Shown here: piece by piece, positions 26,207 to 38,191 of the stretch
How positions within the stretch are numbered: the stretch's first letter is position 1
Layout: each line of letters starts with the position of its first letter
Origin: Piromyces finnis
Taxonomy: Eukaryota; Neocallimastigomycota; Neocallimastigomycetes; Neocallimastigales; Neocallimastigaceae
Direction of reading: 5' to 3'
DNA: 64,000 bases
Assembly (NCBI GenBank): GCA_002104945.1
Contig: MCFH01000018.1
Coordinates: forward strand, 434,001 to 498,000
The notes under the pieces: model-generated
What the model saw: the letters and a program-made list of their open reading frames with translations, nothing else
Database searches by the model: none
What the model was told of the DNA's origin: nothing
Program-made: the position numbers and the translations under genes

Positions 26207-27806
26207 ATTAATAAATAAATAAATTAAAAAATGTCAAAACAATTTAATAGTAATTTTATTTTCATTATTACTTTTTTGAAAAGGAAAGAATAAAGTTGGT
26301 TCATTCTTGATTTAAATAGCATAAAATGTTTAATTTAAAAGGAAAATAGTAGGATAAATTCTTTAAATAGTTTTGTTTTATATTTCATTTCATTCATATG
26401 TTTATTAAATATTTATAATTAATTTTAATTAATTGAAAATTAAATGGATTACTAAATATATTTCATTTCATTCTACTTATCCATCATTTCTACTTAAAAT
26501 ATACATTTAAAATAAATTGAAAATAAAACTATATAATATTTAAAAATTGACGTTTCTCAATTGTTTCCACTCTTTTTTAATATTAAATTAATATTATAGT
26601 TTGTAATATCTTTATTTATTAAGTATATATTCAAGTTTTAATCCAACGTTTTAGAAACATATAAAATGCTATTGAATTACTAAAAACTTTCTCTAAATTA
26701 TAAAGAAATATAAAAATTAAATTTGGTTTTTCATTAACTTATTTATATATCATATTTATATCATCTTTATATTTTTATTTAAAAATGCATAGTTGTATAT
26801 TTTTTATTAATCTAATTTATTATTAAAATAATACTAATGCTGAAATAATGAATTAAATAATGAATTCTTATTGTAATTAAAGAAAAAGAAAAATGAAAAT
26901 ATAAATAAAGTTCATTTTAATAAAGTGCGTTTATATTAAAAGATTAAGATTAAATGTTATTATGAATGAATATAAATATTTGAATATGGAATTAAAAGAA
27001 ATACATATTTATTTATAATTATTAATAATATTTCGATCGATTGGAGAGGTAACAAAGGAAGATTTCATAATATTAATTATTAATACTTTTAGTTTTTAAT
27101 AAAAATAGCAGTGGATAAATTTAAATATTTCCCATTATTAAAAGTCATTAAACATTATTGAATGTTATTATATTATATAAAATAATTATTTAATAATAAT
27201 AATAATAATTATACATCAAAAAAATAAAAAATGAAAAAATAAAAAAGTTTTTTTTAATAAAGTATTCATTTGGTTTGCTTTATTATTCTAATTATGAATT
27301 ATGTTTTATTTTTTTTTTTTTAATAATTTACTTCAACAAAAGTAAATGAAAAAATGATAAAGTTTTTATTGAAAGAAAATGAACACATTTCAATATTTTG
27401 TCGCTTAAAATTTGTTGATTTTTGAGAAATAAAATTTATTTAAATTTTTATTATTATAAAATATTCGTGTAACAATAAATCTACAAAATCTAATGAATCA
27501 ATAAATTAGAAAAGATTTTATTAATAAATAATATTAAAACTTTTTTAATAATAAATTTTTATTATAAAAAGAAGGAAATTTCATTTTTTTGTCAAATTCA
27601 TTATTCATATATCAAATCAATAATTAAAAAGTTTTCATTACAATTTTAAAAGAATTTTTCTATAATTTTTTATTTTTATTATTACAAGCACAAAAATATT
27701 TTAATAATTAAAATTAAAAAAAGTTTACTATTTTAATTTATTTTTAATATAAATTTATCATTTACAAAATTATATAACCAATTTATAATTTATAAAACTA
27801 CACAAA
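25527..27806. other. Divergent spacer between copies A and B
   Basis: About 2.3 kb, mirrored at 32426-34695. The first ~330 bp upstream of A and of B resemble each other in inverted orientation (for instance both carry an ATTACAAGC-type motif and a TGATTTGATxTAT-type stretch), so the promoter was part of the older duplication. A TAAA/TA microsatellite lies at about 26150-26230. A 66-codon Asn/Lys/Phe-rich open frame at 25661-25861 is probably not a gene. Confidence 0.6.
26148..26230. repeat. AAAT/TATA microsatellite in A-B spacer
   Basis: A run of AAAT units with an interior ATAT section. The mirrored run at about 33990-34090 is longer, which accounts for the length difference between the two palindrome arms. 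Confidence 0.8.
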
Positions 27807-29303
27807 ATGCCATCTATTGCTATTGAAAATATTCCTATTATACCTAATAAGAGAAAGATTATTACCTTAAAGGAAAAATCTTTAAAAGTTCCAAATATTC
27901 AAAAGAATATCAAATCTGAATATGCTCCACTCAATGGTCCAAAGTTATCCAATAGAGCTTTAGAAATTCAAAAAGAAGAATTTCTTTTAAGTAAAGGTAT
28001 TATCATTGTCCGTAATAATAAATATCATCCAGAAACAAATCCAAATGGTATTATCAATCTCGGAACTGCCGAAAACAAATTAAATAATGTTGAAATGTTA
28101 GGTAAAATCAATGATCCAAAAGTTTCAACTGTTACTGCTGAACAATTATTATATGGTCCAAATCCAGGATCTGATAGATTAAGAGAAGAAGTTGCCAAGT
28201 TATTAAATCGTCATTTCAATCCAAAAGTTTTATTAAGTAAAGAAAATATTTGTGTAGGAAATGGATGTGGACCACTTCTTAATTTATGTGGAGAAGTTTT
28301 ATTTGATCATGGAGATGCCGTTTTAGTTCCAGGACCATATTACGGAGGTTTCGAAGCTGATATTAAATATGGATCAAGAGTCTACACCATCCCAGTACCA
28401 CATTGTGAAGGTGATTGTTTAAAGGTTGATGAAGCAGCTTTAGAAAAGGCATTAAAGAATGCTGATAAACCAGTCAAAGGTATTATCATTGCTAATCCAA
28501 ACAATCCATTTGGAAGAAGTTACAGTGCTGAACAACTTCTTCTTTTCTGTAATTTTGCTAAATCACATGGATTAATAGTTATTTGTGATGAAATCTACGG
28601 ACTTTCAACTTGGAAAGATATTACTGAACAAAATATTGAAGAAGGTAAAACCATCGAAGATTATCATTGTCATTGTTCACAATGTCAAAGCTACAAAGAT
28701 GCTCCAAGAATTGAAAGTGATATTGATGGAAAACAAAGTAAATTCACATCCATCTTTTCTTTAGATCTTCCAGATCCAGAAAATACTCATGGATTATGGG
28801 GATTTTCTAAAGACTTTTGTTTAAATGGATTAAGAATCGGAGTAACCATTTCATATTCTAAAACAGTTATGGCAGCTATGCAAAAGATTTGTTTCTTAAC
28901 TTGTATTCCAACTAATATTGATAATATTCTTGTTAATATTTTATCAGATCAAGAATGGACTGATCATTTCATTGTTAATAACAATCGTAAATTACTCAAG
29001 AACTACACTCACTTAACCAATTCATTAAATGCTCACCATATTCCATATGTTCAAGGAGATTCGGGATTCTTCATTTACATTGATCTTCATCAAGCCGGAC
29101 TCAATGAATTTGATTTATGGATGAAATTATTAGAAGGAGGAATTTACATTTCACCAAGTCAAGCCTTTTTCAGTGAAGATAAAGAATCGGAAAGAAATTG
29201 GTTCAGAATATGTTTTGCAGTTGAACAAGATGAGCTCAATTTATCATTAGATAGAATTTATAAAGTAATAGATACTCTTAAACAACAAAATAAGCAACAA
29301 TAG
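27807..29303 (+). CDS. ACC-synthase-like PLP aminotransferase, copy B
   Basis: Intronless, 498 aa. From the KRKII motif on it is almost identical to copy A, but the first 14 residues differ (MPSIAIENIPIIPN instead of MALATVEPIISK). All catalytic motifs seen in copy A are present (positions +2), including the PLP lysine in GFSKDF and the HCHCSQC cluster. It differs by Ile to Val in HFIVNNN. An A-to-T change turns the Lys codon near the end into TAG, removing the last four residues (KLLN) found in the other copies; these lie past the fold, so activity is probably kept. It is transcribed away from copy A and converges on copy C. Confidence 0.85.
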   Translation: MPSIAIENIPIIPNKRKIITLKEKSLKVPNIQKNIKSEYAPLNGPKLSNRALEIQKEEFLLSKGIIIVRNNKYHPETNPNGIINLGTAENKLNNVEMLGKINDPKVSTVTAEQLLYGPNPGSDRLREEVAKLLNRHFNPKVLLSKENICVGNGCGPLLNLCGEVLFDHGDAVLVPGPYYGGFEADIKYGSRVYTIPVPHCEGDCLKVDEAALEKALKNADKPVKGIIIANPNNPFGRSYSAEQLLLFCNFAKSHGLIVICDEIYGLSTWKDITEQNIEEGKTIEDYHCHCSQCQSYKDAPRIESDIDGKQSKFTSIFSLDLPDPENTHGLWGFSKDFCLNGLRIGVTISYSKTVMAAMQKICFLTCIPTNIDNILVNILSDQEWTDHFIVNNNRKLLKNYTHLTNSLNAHHIPYVQGDSGFFIYIDLHQAGLNEFDLWMKLLEGGIYISPSQAFFSEDKESERNWFRICFAVEQDELNLSLDRIYKVIDTLKQQNKQQ

Positions 29304-29315
29304 TTATTAAACTAA

Positions 29316-30916
29316 ATATTAAATTAATCATTTAATTAAACATTAAAAAGAAATTATAATTCATAATTAATAATAATTATATACATAAATATATATACAT
29401 AAATACCCAATATTAACATATAATATTAGCAAATATATACATCATAAATTATACATCAATAACATTAAAAAATGAAGAAAGAAAACTTTATTTTTTAAAA
29501 ATATAAAAATTAATTATATTTTCATTATTATTAAATTAATAGAATCATAAATCTTAAGTTAATAATAATTGTATTTTGTATCTATTACTATCTATCTATT
29601 TATTTAATTACTAAATTTATTTTTTTATAAATATTTGTAAATAATTATATCTATTTTAATATATAAGTAAATTATTTGAATAAAAAAAATTAAAAATAAA
29701 TAAAAAAAAAATTGTGTACTAAAATTGAAAATATTAATTATAGAAAAATTTTAGAATAAATATCTTTTTTTTTTTTTTTTAGAAAACTTGTTGTTATAAT
29801 TAATTCTATTGTTTAGAAAAACCTCAATAGAAAAAGAAAAAATTACTTAAACAAATATAGTATATACAGGTTTTTTTATATAATTAAGATTATTAAGAAT
29901 AAAATATTTCTTTAACATTGAAATAATAAACAACTATATTTGGTGCAATTGTACTTCTTAAAAGTATAAAGTATAGTTGATACATCTTATTTTTATTTTT
30001 ATTTATTGAATAAATTAACATATTTATAATTTACTATTAAATAGTTTAGAAGTAGAAATTATATTTATTGTATTAATAAAAAAGCAAAAATGATTTATTA
30101 TTAATAATATTAATTATTATTTTAATTTTTTAAATAAGTATATTAATTACTTTAAAAAATAAAATATTTGAAATTATCTTATTAAAAGAAGAATTAAATA
30201 ATACATATTTTAAAGTATGAATATTTAAAAATTTTAATTTTTACATACTATTAATAAAAATAACTGTTCTTTTTTAATTAATAAAATATTATTCATGAAC
30301 TTTGTATTTCTAATTACTTATTTCATATATCAAAATTAAATTAATTGTACATTTGAATTCATCTATTGAAATATTTAATATTTCATAAATATCTTTAACA
30401 TTTTTACAAATATCTGAATTTTTTAATTGCATATTTTCAATTATTTATAAATAAATTAATATATATATATTCAAAAGTTTTTGATATAGATTAAATTATT
30501 AAATTTCTTATAAATAATAAAAAGTAATTATTTTTATATATATTTAGTTTTTTTATTTAATATTTTAATTTTAATTATTTACATAAATTTATAAAAGAGA
30601 CAATATTAATTAAAATATTAGATTAATAGAAATTAATAGATAGATACAATTATTAATAATGAGAGCATAATTAATTTTTATATTTTTAAAAAATAAAGTT
30701 TTCTTTCTTCATTTTTTAATGTTATTTATGTATAATTTATGATTTATATATTTGCTAATATTATATGTTAATATTGGGTATTTATGAATATAATTATTAT
30801 TAATTATGAATTATGTTTTGTTTTATATTTAATGCTTTAATAATATTAATATTATAATATTAATATTATTTTATAATTGAATATTTTAATGGTTAATTGA
30901 ATGATGAATTTAATAT
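29316..30916. other. Palindrome centre: 3' flanks of B and C plus unique loop
   Basis: About 300 bp downstream of B and of C are related to each other and to the flanks of A and D. The central ~1 kb (about 29600-30632) has no mirror copy and forms the loop. The C flank keeps an ATTAATATTATAATATTAAT-type self-complementary block that A and D also have but B lacks. No gene is seen. Confidence 0.65.
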
Positions 30917-32425
30917 TTAGTTTAATAACTTTTGTTGCTTATTTTGTTGTTTAAGAGTATCTATTACTTTATAAATTCTATCTAATGATAAATTGAGCTC
31001 ATCTTGTTCAACTGCAAAACATATTCTGAACCAATTTCTTTCCGATTCTTTATCTTCACTGAAAAAGGCTTGACTTGGTGAAATGTAAATTCCTCCTTCT
31101 AATAATTTCATCCATAAATCAAATTCATTGAGTCCGGCTTGATGAAGATCAATGTAAATGAAGAATCCCGAATCTCCTTGAACATATGGAATATGGTGAG
31201 CATTTAATGAATTGGTTAAGTGAGTGTAGTTCTTGAGTAATTTACGATTGTTATTAATAATGAAATGATCAGTCCATTCTTGATCTGATAAAATATTAAC
31301 AAGAATATTATCAATATTAGTTGGAATACAAGTTAAGAAACAAATCTTTTGCATAGCTGCCATAACTGTTTTAGAATATGAAATGGTTACTCCGATTCTT
31401 AATCCATTTAAACAAAAGTCTTTAGAAAATCCCCATAATCCATGAGTATTTTCTGGATCTGGAAGATCTAAAGAAAAGATGGATGTGAATTTACTTTGTT
31501 TTCCATCAATATCACTTTCAATTCTTGGAGTATCTTTGTAGCTTTGACATTGTGAACAATGACAATGATAATCTTCGATGGTTTTACCTTCTTCAATATT
31601 TTGTTCAGTAATATCTTTCCAAGTTGAAAGTCCGTAGATTTCATCACAAATAACTATTAATCCATGTGATTTAGCAAAATTACAGAAAAGAAGAAGTTGT
31701 TCAGCACTGTAACTTCTTCCAAATGGATTGTTTGGATTAGCAATGATAATACCTTTGACTGGTTTATCAGCATTCTTTAATGCCTTTTCTAAGGCTGCTT
31801 CATCAACCTTTAAACAATCACCTTCACAATGTGGTACCGGAATGGTATAGACTCTTGATCCATATTTAATATCAGCTTCGAAACCTCCGTAATATGGTCC
31901 TGGAACTAAAACGGCATCTCCATGATCAAATAAAACTTCTCCACATAAATTAAGAAGTGGTCCACATCCATTTCCTACACAAATATTTTCTTTACTTAAT
32001 AAAACTTTTGGATTGAAATGACGATTTAATAACTTGGCAACTTCTTCTCTTAATCTATCAGATCCTGGATTTGGACCATATAATAATTGTTCAGCAGTAA
32101 CAGTTGAAACTTTTGGATCATTGATTTTACCTAACATTTCAACATTATTTAATTTGTTTTCGGCAGTTCCGAGATTGATAATACCATTTGGATTTGTTTC
32201 TGGATGATATTTATTATTACGGACAATGATAATACCTTTACTTAAAAGAAATTCTTCTTTTTGAATTTCTAAAGCTCTATTGGATAACTTTGGACCATTG
32301 AGTGGAGCATATTCAGATTTAATATTCTTTTGAATATTTGGAACTTTTAAAGATTTTTCCTTTAAGGCGATAATCTTTCTCTTATTAGGTATAATAGGAA
32401 TATTTTCAATAGCAATAGATGGCAT
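30917..32425 (-). CDS. ACC-synthase-like PLP aminotransferase, copy C
   Basis: Intronless, 502 aa, with the same N-terminus as copy B and therefore its mirror partner. It keeps the full KLLN end. Coding differences from the others: Thr to Ala just after KRKII, and Ala to Thr in the segment right after the Cys/His cluster (KDTPR instead of KDAPR). Catalytic Lys, Asp/Tyr, Asn and Arg residues are unchanged. A handful of silent differences from A also occur near the VPHCEG segment. Converges with copy B and diverges from copy D. Confidence 0.85.
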   Translation of the reverse strand: MPSIAIENIPIIPNKRKIIALKEKSLKVPNIQKNIKSEYAPLNGPKLSNRALEIQKEEFLLSKGIIIVRNNKYHPETNPNGIINLGTAENKLNNVEMLGKINDPKVSTVTAEQLLYGPNPGSDRLREEVAKLLNRHFNPKVLLSKENICVGNGCGPLLNLCGEVLFDHGDAVLVPGPYYGGFEADIKYGSRVYTIPVPHCEGDCLKVDEAALEKALKNADKPVKGIIIANPNNPFGRSYSAEQLLLFCNFAKSHGLIVICDEIYGLSTWKDITEQNIEEGKTIEDYHCHCSQCQSYKDTPRIESDIDGKQSKFTSIFSLDLPDPENTHGLWGFSKDFCLNGLRIGVTISYSKTVMAAMQKICFLTCIPTNIDNILVNILSDQEWTDHFIINNNRKLLKNYTHLTNSLNAHHIPYVQGDSGFFIYIDLHQAGLNEFDLWMKLLEGGIYISPSQAFFSEDKESERNWFRICFAVEQDELNLSLDRIYKVIDTLKQQNKQQKLLN

Positions 32426-34695
32426 TTTGTGTAGTTTTATAAATTATAAATTGGTTATATAATTTTGTAAATGATAAATTTATATTAAAAATAAATTGAA
32501 ATAGTAAACTTTTTTTAATTTTAATTATTAAAATATTTTTGTGCTTGTAATAAAAATAAAGAATTATAGAAAAATTCTTTTAAAATTGTAATGAAAACTT
32601 TTTAATTATTGATTTGATATATGAATAATGAATTTGACAAAAAAGTGAAATTTCCTTCTTTTTATAATAAAAATTTATTATTAAAAAAGTTTTAATATTA
32701 TTTATTAATAAAATCTTTTCTAATTTATTGATTCATTAGATTTTGTAGATTTATTGTTACACGAATATTTTATAATAATAAAAATTTAAATAAATTTTAT
32801 TTCTCAAAAATCAACAAATTTTAAGCGACAAAATATTGAAATGTGTTCATTTTCTTTCAATAAAAACTTTATCATTTTTTCATTTACTTTTGTTGAAGTA
32901 AATTATTAAAAAAAAAAAAATAAAACATAATTCATAATTAGAATAATAAAGCAAACCAAATGAATACTTTATTAAAAAAAACTTTTTTATTTTTTTGATG
33001 TATAATTATTATTATTATTATTAAATAATTATTTTATATAATATAATAACATTCAATAATGTTTAATGACTTTTAATAATGGGAAATATTTAAATTTATC
33101 CACTGCTATTTTTATTAAAAACTAAAAGTATTAATAATTAATATTATGAAATCTTCCTTTGTTACCTCTCCAATCGATCGAAATATTATTAATAATTATA
33201 AATAAATATGTATTTCTTTTAATTCCATATTCAAATATTTATATTCATTCATAATAACATTTTATCTTAATCTTTTAATATAAACGCACTTTATTAAAAT
33301 GAACTTTATTTATATTTTCATTATTCTTTTTCTTTAATTACAATAAGAATTCATTATTTAATTCATTATTTCAGCATTAGTATTATTTTAATAATAAATT
33401 AGATTAATAAAAAATATACAACTATGCATTTTTAAATAAAAATATAAAGATGATATAAATATGATATATAAATAAGTTAATGAAAAACCAAATTTAATTT
33501 TTATATTTCTTTATAATTTAGAGAAAGTTTTTAGTAATTCAATAGTATTTTATATGTTTCTAAAACGTTGGATTAAAACTTGAATATATACTTAATAAAT
33601 AAAGATATTACAAACTATAATATTAATTTAATATTAAAAAAGAGTGGAAACAATTGAGAAACGTCAATTTTTAAATATTATATAGTTTTATTTTCAATTT
33701 ATTTTAAATGTATATTTTAAGTAGAAATGATGGATAAGTAGAATGAAATGAAATATATTTAGTAATCCATTTAATTTTCAATTAATTAAAATTAATTATA
33801 AATATTTAATAAACATATGAATGAAATGAAATATAAAACAAAACTATTTAAAGAATTTATCCTACTATTTTCCTTTTAAATTAAACATTTTATGCTATTT
33901 AAATCAAGAATGAACCAACTTTATTCTTTCCTTTTCAAAAAAGTAATAATGAAAATAAAATTACTATTAAATTGTTTTGACATTTTTTAATTTATTTATT
34001 TATTAATTTATTTATTTATTTATTTATTTATTTATATATTTATATATTTATATATTTATATATTTATTTATTATTAATTTATTAATTTATTTATTAAAAA
34101 GAATTATTAACAAATTATTCTAATATTATTGGCTAAATATCAACTAATATCAACTATAATTTTTACAAAATATTCATTCATTTAATTGGATTAAAATAAA
34201 CTAATATACTGTTTAAATTTGTTAAAGAAATGTTAAAATTTTTTAAACTTTTCCTTTTAATAAATCAAAAAATAGAATATATGGATAATACAAAATTATA
34301 TATTAATTGAATTAATTAAATGTAATCTAATATATGATATATTAATTTAATTATTTATTATTGAAAAATAAAAATGAAATTAAAAATTCAAAATTTAAAA
34401 ATTTTAAAAATTCATATATAAAGAAAAAGAATTTTCAAAATTTTATAATTTCATTATTCATACATACATCAAATCAAGAATTAAAAAATTATTACTTCAA
34501 TTTTAAAAGAGTTTTTTTATATAATTCTTTGTTTTTATTACAAGCGAATTTTAATCATTGAAATTAATTATAATTAAAATTTTAATTTTAATTAAAAATA
34601 TTTTATTATCTTTTATTTAAAAAACTGTCAAATTTTATATAAACGTCACTATTTTTAATAGAATATAAATAACAAATTATAAATAAGAATCAAAA
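32426..34695. other. Divergent spacer between copies C and D
   Basis: Mirror image of 25527-27806, with the same features: two promoter regions, a TAAA/TATA microsatellite at about 33990-34090 and a 66-codon Asn/Lys/Phe-rich open frame (34361-34561) differing by one residue from its mirror. No gene is supported. Confidence 0.6.
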
Positions 34696-36198
34696 ATGGC
34701 TCTTGCTACCGTCGAACCTATTATATCTAAAAAGAGAAAGATTATTACCTTAAAGGAAAAATCTTTAAAAGTTCCAAATATTCAAAAGAATATCAAATCT
34801 GAATATGCTCCACTCAATGGTCCAAAGTTATCCAATAGAGCTTTAGAAATTCAAAAAGAAGAATTTCTTTTAAGTAAAGGTATTATCATTGTCCGTAATA
34901 ATAAATATCATCCAGAAACAAATCCAAATGGTATTATCAATCTCGGAACTGCCGAAAACAAATTAAATAATGTTGAAATGTTAGGTAAAATCAATGATCC
35001 AAAAGTTTCAACTGTTACTGCTGAACAATTATTATATGGTCCAAATCCAGGATCTGATAGATTAAGAGAAGAAGTTGCCAAGTTATTAAATCGTCATTTC
35101 AATCCAAAAGTTTTATTAAGTAAAGAAAATATTTGTGTAGGAAATGGATGTGGACCACTTCTTAATTTATGTGGAGAAGTTTTATTTGATCATGGAGATG
35201 CCGTTTTAGTTCCAGGACCATATTACGGAGGTTTCGAAGCTGATATTAAATATGGATCAAGAGTCTACACCATCCCGGTACCACATTGTGAAGGTGATTG
35301 TTTAAAGGTTGATGAAGCAGCTTTAGAAAAGGCATTAAAGAATGCTGATAAACCAGTCAAAGGTATTATCATTGCTAATCCAAACAATCCATTTGGAAGA
35401 AGTTACAGTGCTGAACAACTTCTTCTTTTCTGTAATTTTGCTAAATCACATGGATTAATAGTTATTTGTGATGAAATCTACGGACTTTCAACTTGGAAAG
35501 ATATTACTGAACAAAATATTGAAGAAGGTAAAACCATCGAAGATTATCATTGTCATTGTTCACAATGTCAAAGCTACAAAGATGCTCCAAGAATTGAAAG
35601 TGATATTGATGGAAAACAAAGTAAATTCACATCCATCTTTTCTTTAGATCTTCCAGATCCAGAAAATACTCATGGATTATGGGGATTTTCTAAAGACTTT
35701 TGTTTAAATGGATTAAGAATCGGAGTAACCATTTCATATTCTAAAACAGTTATGGCAGCTATGCAAAAGATTTGTTTCTTAACTTGTATTCCAACTAATA
35801 TTGATAATATTCTTGTTAATATTTTATCAGATCAAGAATGGACTGATCATTTCATTATTAATAACAATCGTAAATTACTCAAGAACTACACTCACTTAAC
35901 CAATTCATTAAATGCTCACCATATTCCATATGTTCAAGGAGATTCGGGATTCTTCATTTACATTGATCTTCATCAAGCCGGACTCAATGAATTTGATTTA
36001 TGGATGAAATTATTAGAAGGAGGAATTTACATTTCACCAAGTCAAGCCTTTTTCAGTGAAGATAAAGAATCGGAAAGAAATTGGTTCAGAATATGTTTTG
36101 CAGTTGAACAAGATGAGCTCAATTTATCATTAGATAGAATTTATAAAGTAATAGATACTCTTAAACAACAAAATAAGCAACAAAAGTTGTTAAACTAA
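34696..36198 (+). CDS. ACC-synthase-like PLP aminotransferase, copy D
   Basis: Intronless, 500 aa, identical in protein to copy A, its mirror partner at the other end of the palindrome. At least one silent difference from the other copies is visible in the VPHCEG region (CCG versus CCA for proline). All PLP-site residues listed for copy A are present. The 3' flank matches that of A to about 36618, where the inverted duplication ends. Confidence 0.85.
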   Translation: MALATVEPIISKKRKIITLKEKSLKVPNIQKNIKSEYAPLNGPKLSNRALEIQKEEFLLSKGIIIVRNNKYHPETNPNGIINLGTAENKLNNVEMLGKINDPKVSTVTAEQLLYGPNPGSDRLREEVAKLLNRHFNPKVLLSKENICVGNGCGPLLNLCGEVLFDHGDAVLVPGPYYGGFEADIKYGSRVYTIPVPHCEGDCLKVDEAALEKALKNADKPVKGIIIANPNNPFGRSYSAEQLLLFCNFAKSHGLIVICDEIYGLSTWKDITEQNIEEGKTIEDYHCHCSQCQSYKDAPRIESDIDGKQSKFTSIFSLDLPDPENTHGLWGFSKDFCLNGLRIGVTISYSKTVMAAMQKICFLTCIPTNIDNILVNILSDQEWTDHFIINNNRKLLKNYTHLTNSLNAHHIPYVQGDSGFFIYIDLHQAGLNEFDLWMKLLEGGIYISPSQAFFSEDKESERNWFRICFAVEQDELNLSLDRIYKVIDTLKQQNKQQKLLN

Positions 36199-36618
36199 AT
36201 ATTAAATTCATCATTCAATTAACCATTAAAATATTCAATTATAAAATAATATTAATATTATAATATTAATATTATTAAAGCATTAAATATAAAACAAAAC
36301 ATAATTCATAACTAATAATAATTATATTCATAAATACCCAATATTAGCAAATATATAAATCATAAATTATACATTAATAACATTTAAAAATGAAGAAAGA
36401 AAACTTTATTTTTTAAAAATATAAAAATTAATTATATTTTCATTATTATTAAATTAATAGAATCATAATCTTAAGTTAATAATAATTGTATTTTGTATCT
36501 ATTACTATCTATCTATTTATTCATTTAAATTTAAAAAAAAAACAATTTTTATCTATAAATAATTAAAAACTAATTTAATAAAAAATATTTAATTTTATAT
36601 AAAAAATGATTTTTTTTT

Positions 36619-38191
36619 CTTTTTATTATTTCTTCTTTATTGTGTATAATTATTAACTTTGTCAATTTTAATAATTTTTTTTAAATGAAAATATATAATT
36701 AAGAAATTTATAAATTTCTTTGAGTTATTTATGAAATATCAGCCTATTTTGAACTATTTGAATTATTTGAATTATTTGAATTATTTGAATTATTTTACAT
36801 TACAGTTTTATTATTTCTACAATATAAAAATGTAATGTAAAATAATAATGTAAATGTATAATCCATAGAGTTCCAACCTTACCATTGAACAACTAAGTAT
36901 TTAGTAATCCTCATTACTATAAATAGACTAGAGAATATTATTGTTAAAAGAAACTTCTTATTTTAGCTAAATTTTAATAGTTATAAACATTTTAGGATTT
37001 GGATATTTTATAAAACATATATTATTAAAAATTAAATTCTTTCTACATAAAATTAGCATGTATCAAATGATTCATCACATGATATAAAACATAAATAATT
37101 TTTTTTTAAAAAAAAAATTTTAAGCACCAAAGCTAAACTTTTATTTATGATTTGTTATTATTTACAATCTTTTTTTTTTTCTTCTTCTTTATCCTTTTGA
37201 TTTTTGATGCATATTTCATTGATAATTATTCATTTTTTTCTTCTTTATCCTTTTGATTTTTGATGCGTATTTCATTGATTATTACTCTGCTTTTTTTTTC
37301 ATTACTTTAAAAAAATAAACACTTTCACACATACACACAATAATAAGAACTAAAATCTTTTTTTGGAGGGGATATTATTTATTAGTATCTCATTTTTATT
37401 ATTATCTTTTTGTTTTTTTTTTTATTTATTTCCTTTTTTTTTCATTATATGAATAAATTATTATTAATGTGACATTCTTTTTTTAATATATATATTTTTA
37501 TTTAATTTTCCATATAGAATAAAGTATGGAAATTCTATGATTATTTTTATTATTCTTATTGATTTATTAATATTTTAGAATAATTTTTTATTAAAAGAAA
37601 ATAAAAAATAATATTTACAAAAAACAATTTATTATAATACTTTCTTTCTTTTAAAAAGTATTACAATCTATTAAAATTAAATAATTTATATATATTATAT
37701 CGATACGCTTTGCTTTTTGTTATATATTAATCTTTGATAATTATATATATATGAATAAGAATAAATATTTTATATTATTAAATATTAATTATTTAATAAT
37801 AATAAAGATATATGTTATTTTTATCTTTTAATAGTTAAGAATAAGTAACAAATAGGTTATTGTATATAATTAAATTACTTTTTTTTCTTAAATAATATAA
37901 ATATTTTAAATATATTGATAATAATTCTTTTTCTTTTTACGTTCAATAGTATTTAATTATAGTTCTTTACTTTAAATATCTCATATGTTCATTCTAAAAA
38001 AAAAAATATTAATAAAAAAAAAATTAAAAATATATATAGTATTATTTTAAATAGATATATATTTCATTCTCCATGCTTTTTTTTTTTTCATTCTATTTTT
38101 TTTTTTTTTTTGGGAAATGATAAAAATCAAATGACGATATAAAATATTTAAATTTGGAAAAAAAAATGAGTAACTTTTTTTCCCGTCCGTT
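36619..38191. other. Intergenic between palindrome and cyclin gene
   Basis: AT-rich with T tracts. It contains five TTTGAATTA-type units at about 36755-36800 and a direct repeat of a CTTCTTTATCCTTTTGATTT block (about 37182-37225 and 37240-37283). No coding frame is supported. Confidence 0.5.
36755..36800. repeat. 9-bp tandem repeat
   Basis: About five consecutive GAATTATTT units, immediately followed by an imperfect inverted pair around TTTTACATTACA (36792) and TGTAATGTAAAA (36830). Confidence 0.75.

Larger units (their letters stand above)
23604..29600 (+). repeat. Left arm of ~13-kb palindrome
   Basis: Reverse complement of 30632-36618. For paired positions in the outer part the coordinates add up to 60222 exactly (24024 with 36198, 25526 with 34696). 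In the inner part they add up to 60232, so a single net 10-bp length difference lies in the 2.3-kb spacer, matching a TA/TAAA microsatellite. The outer end is an A run near 23604, mirrored by a T run ending near 36618. Confidence 0.9.
30632..36618 (-). repeat. Right arm of ~13-kb palindrome
   Basis: Reverse complement of 23604-29600, carrying copies C and D. It differs from the left arm by scattered substitutions (including coding changes in C versus B) and microsatellite length. This argues against an exact fold-back assembly artefact. Confidence 0.9.

Noticed and set aside
23604-36618. Palindrome as a fold-back assembly artefact
   Set aside because: Arms differ by substitutions, a microsatellite length change and a stop codon, and enclose a unique loop; an artefact would be an exact mirror.
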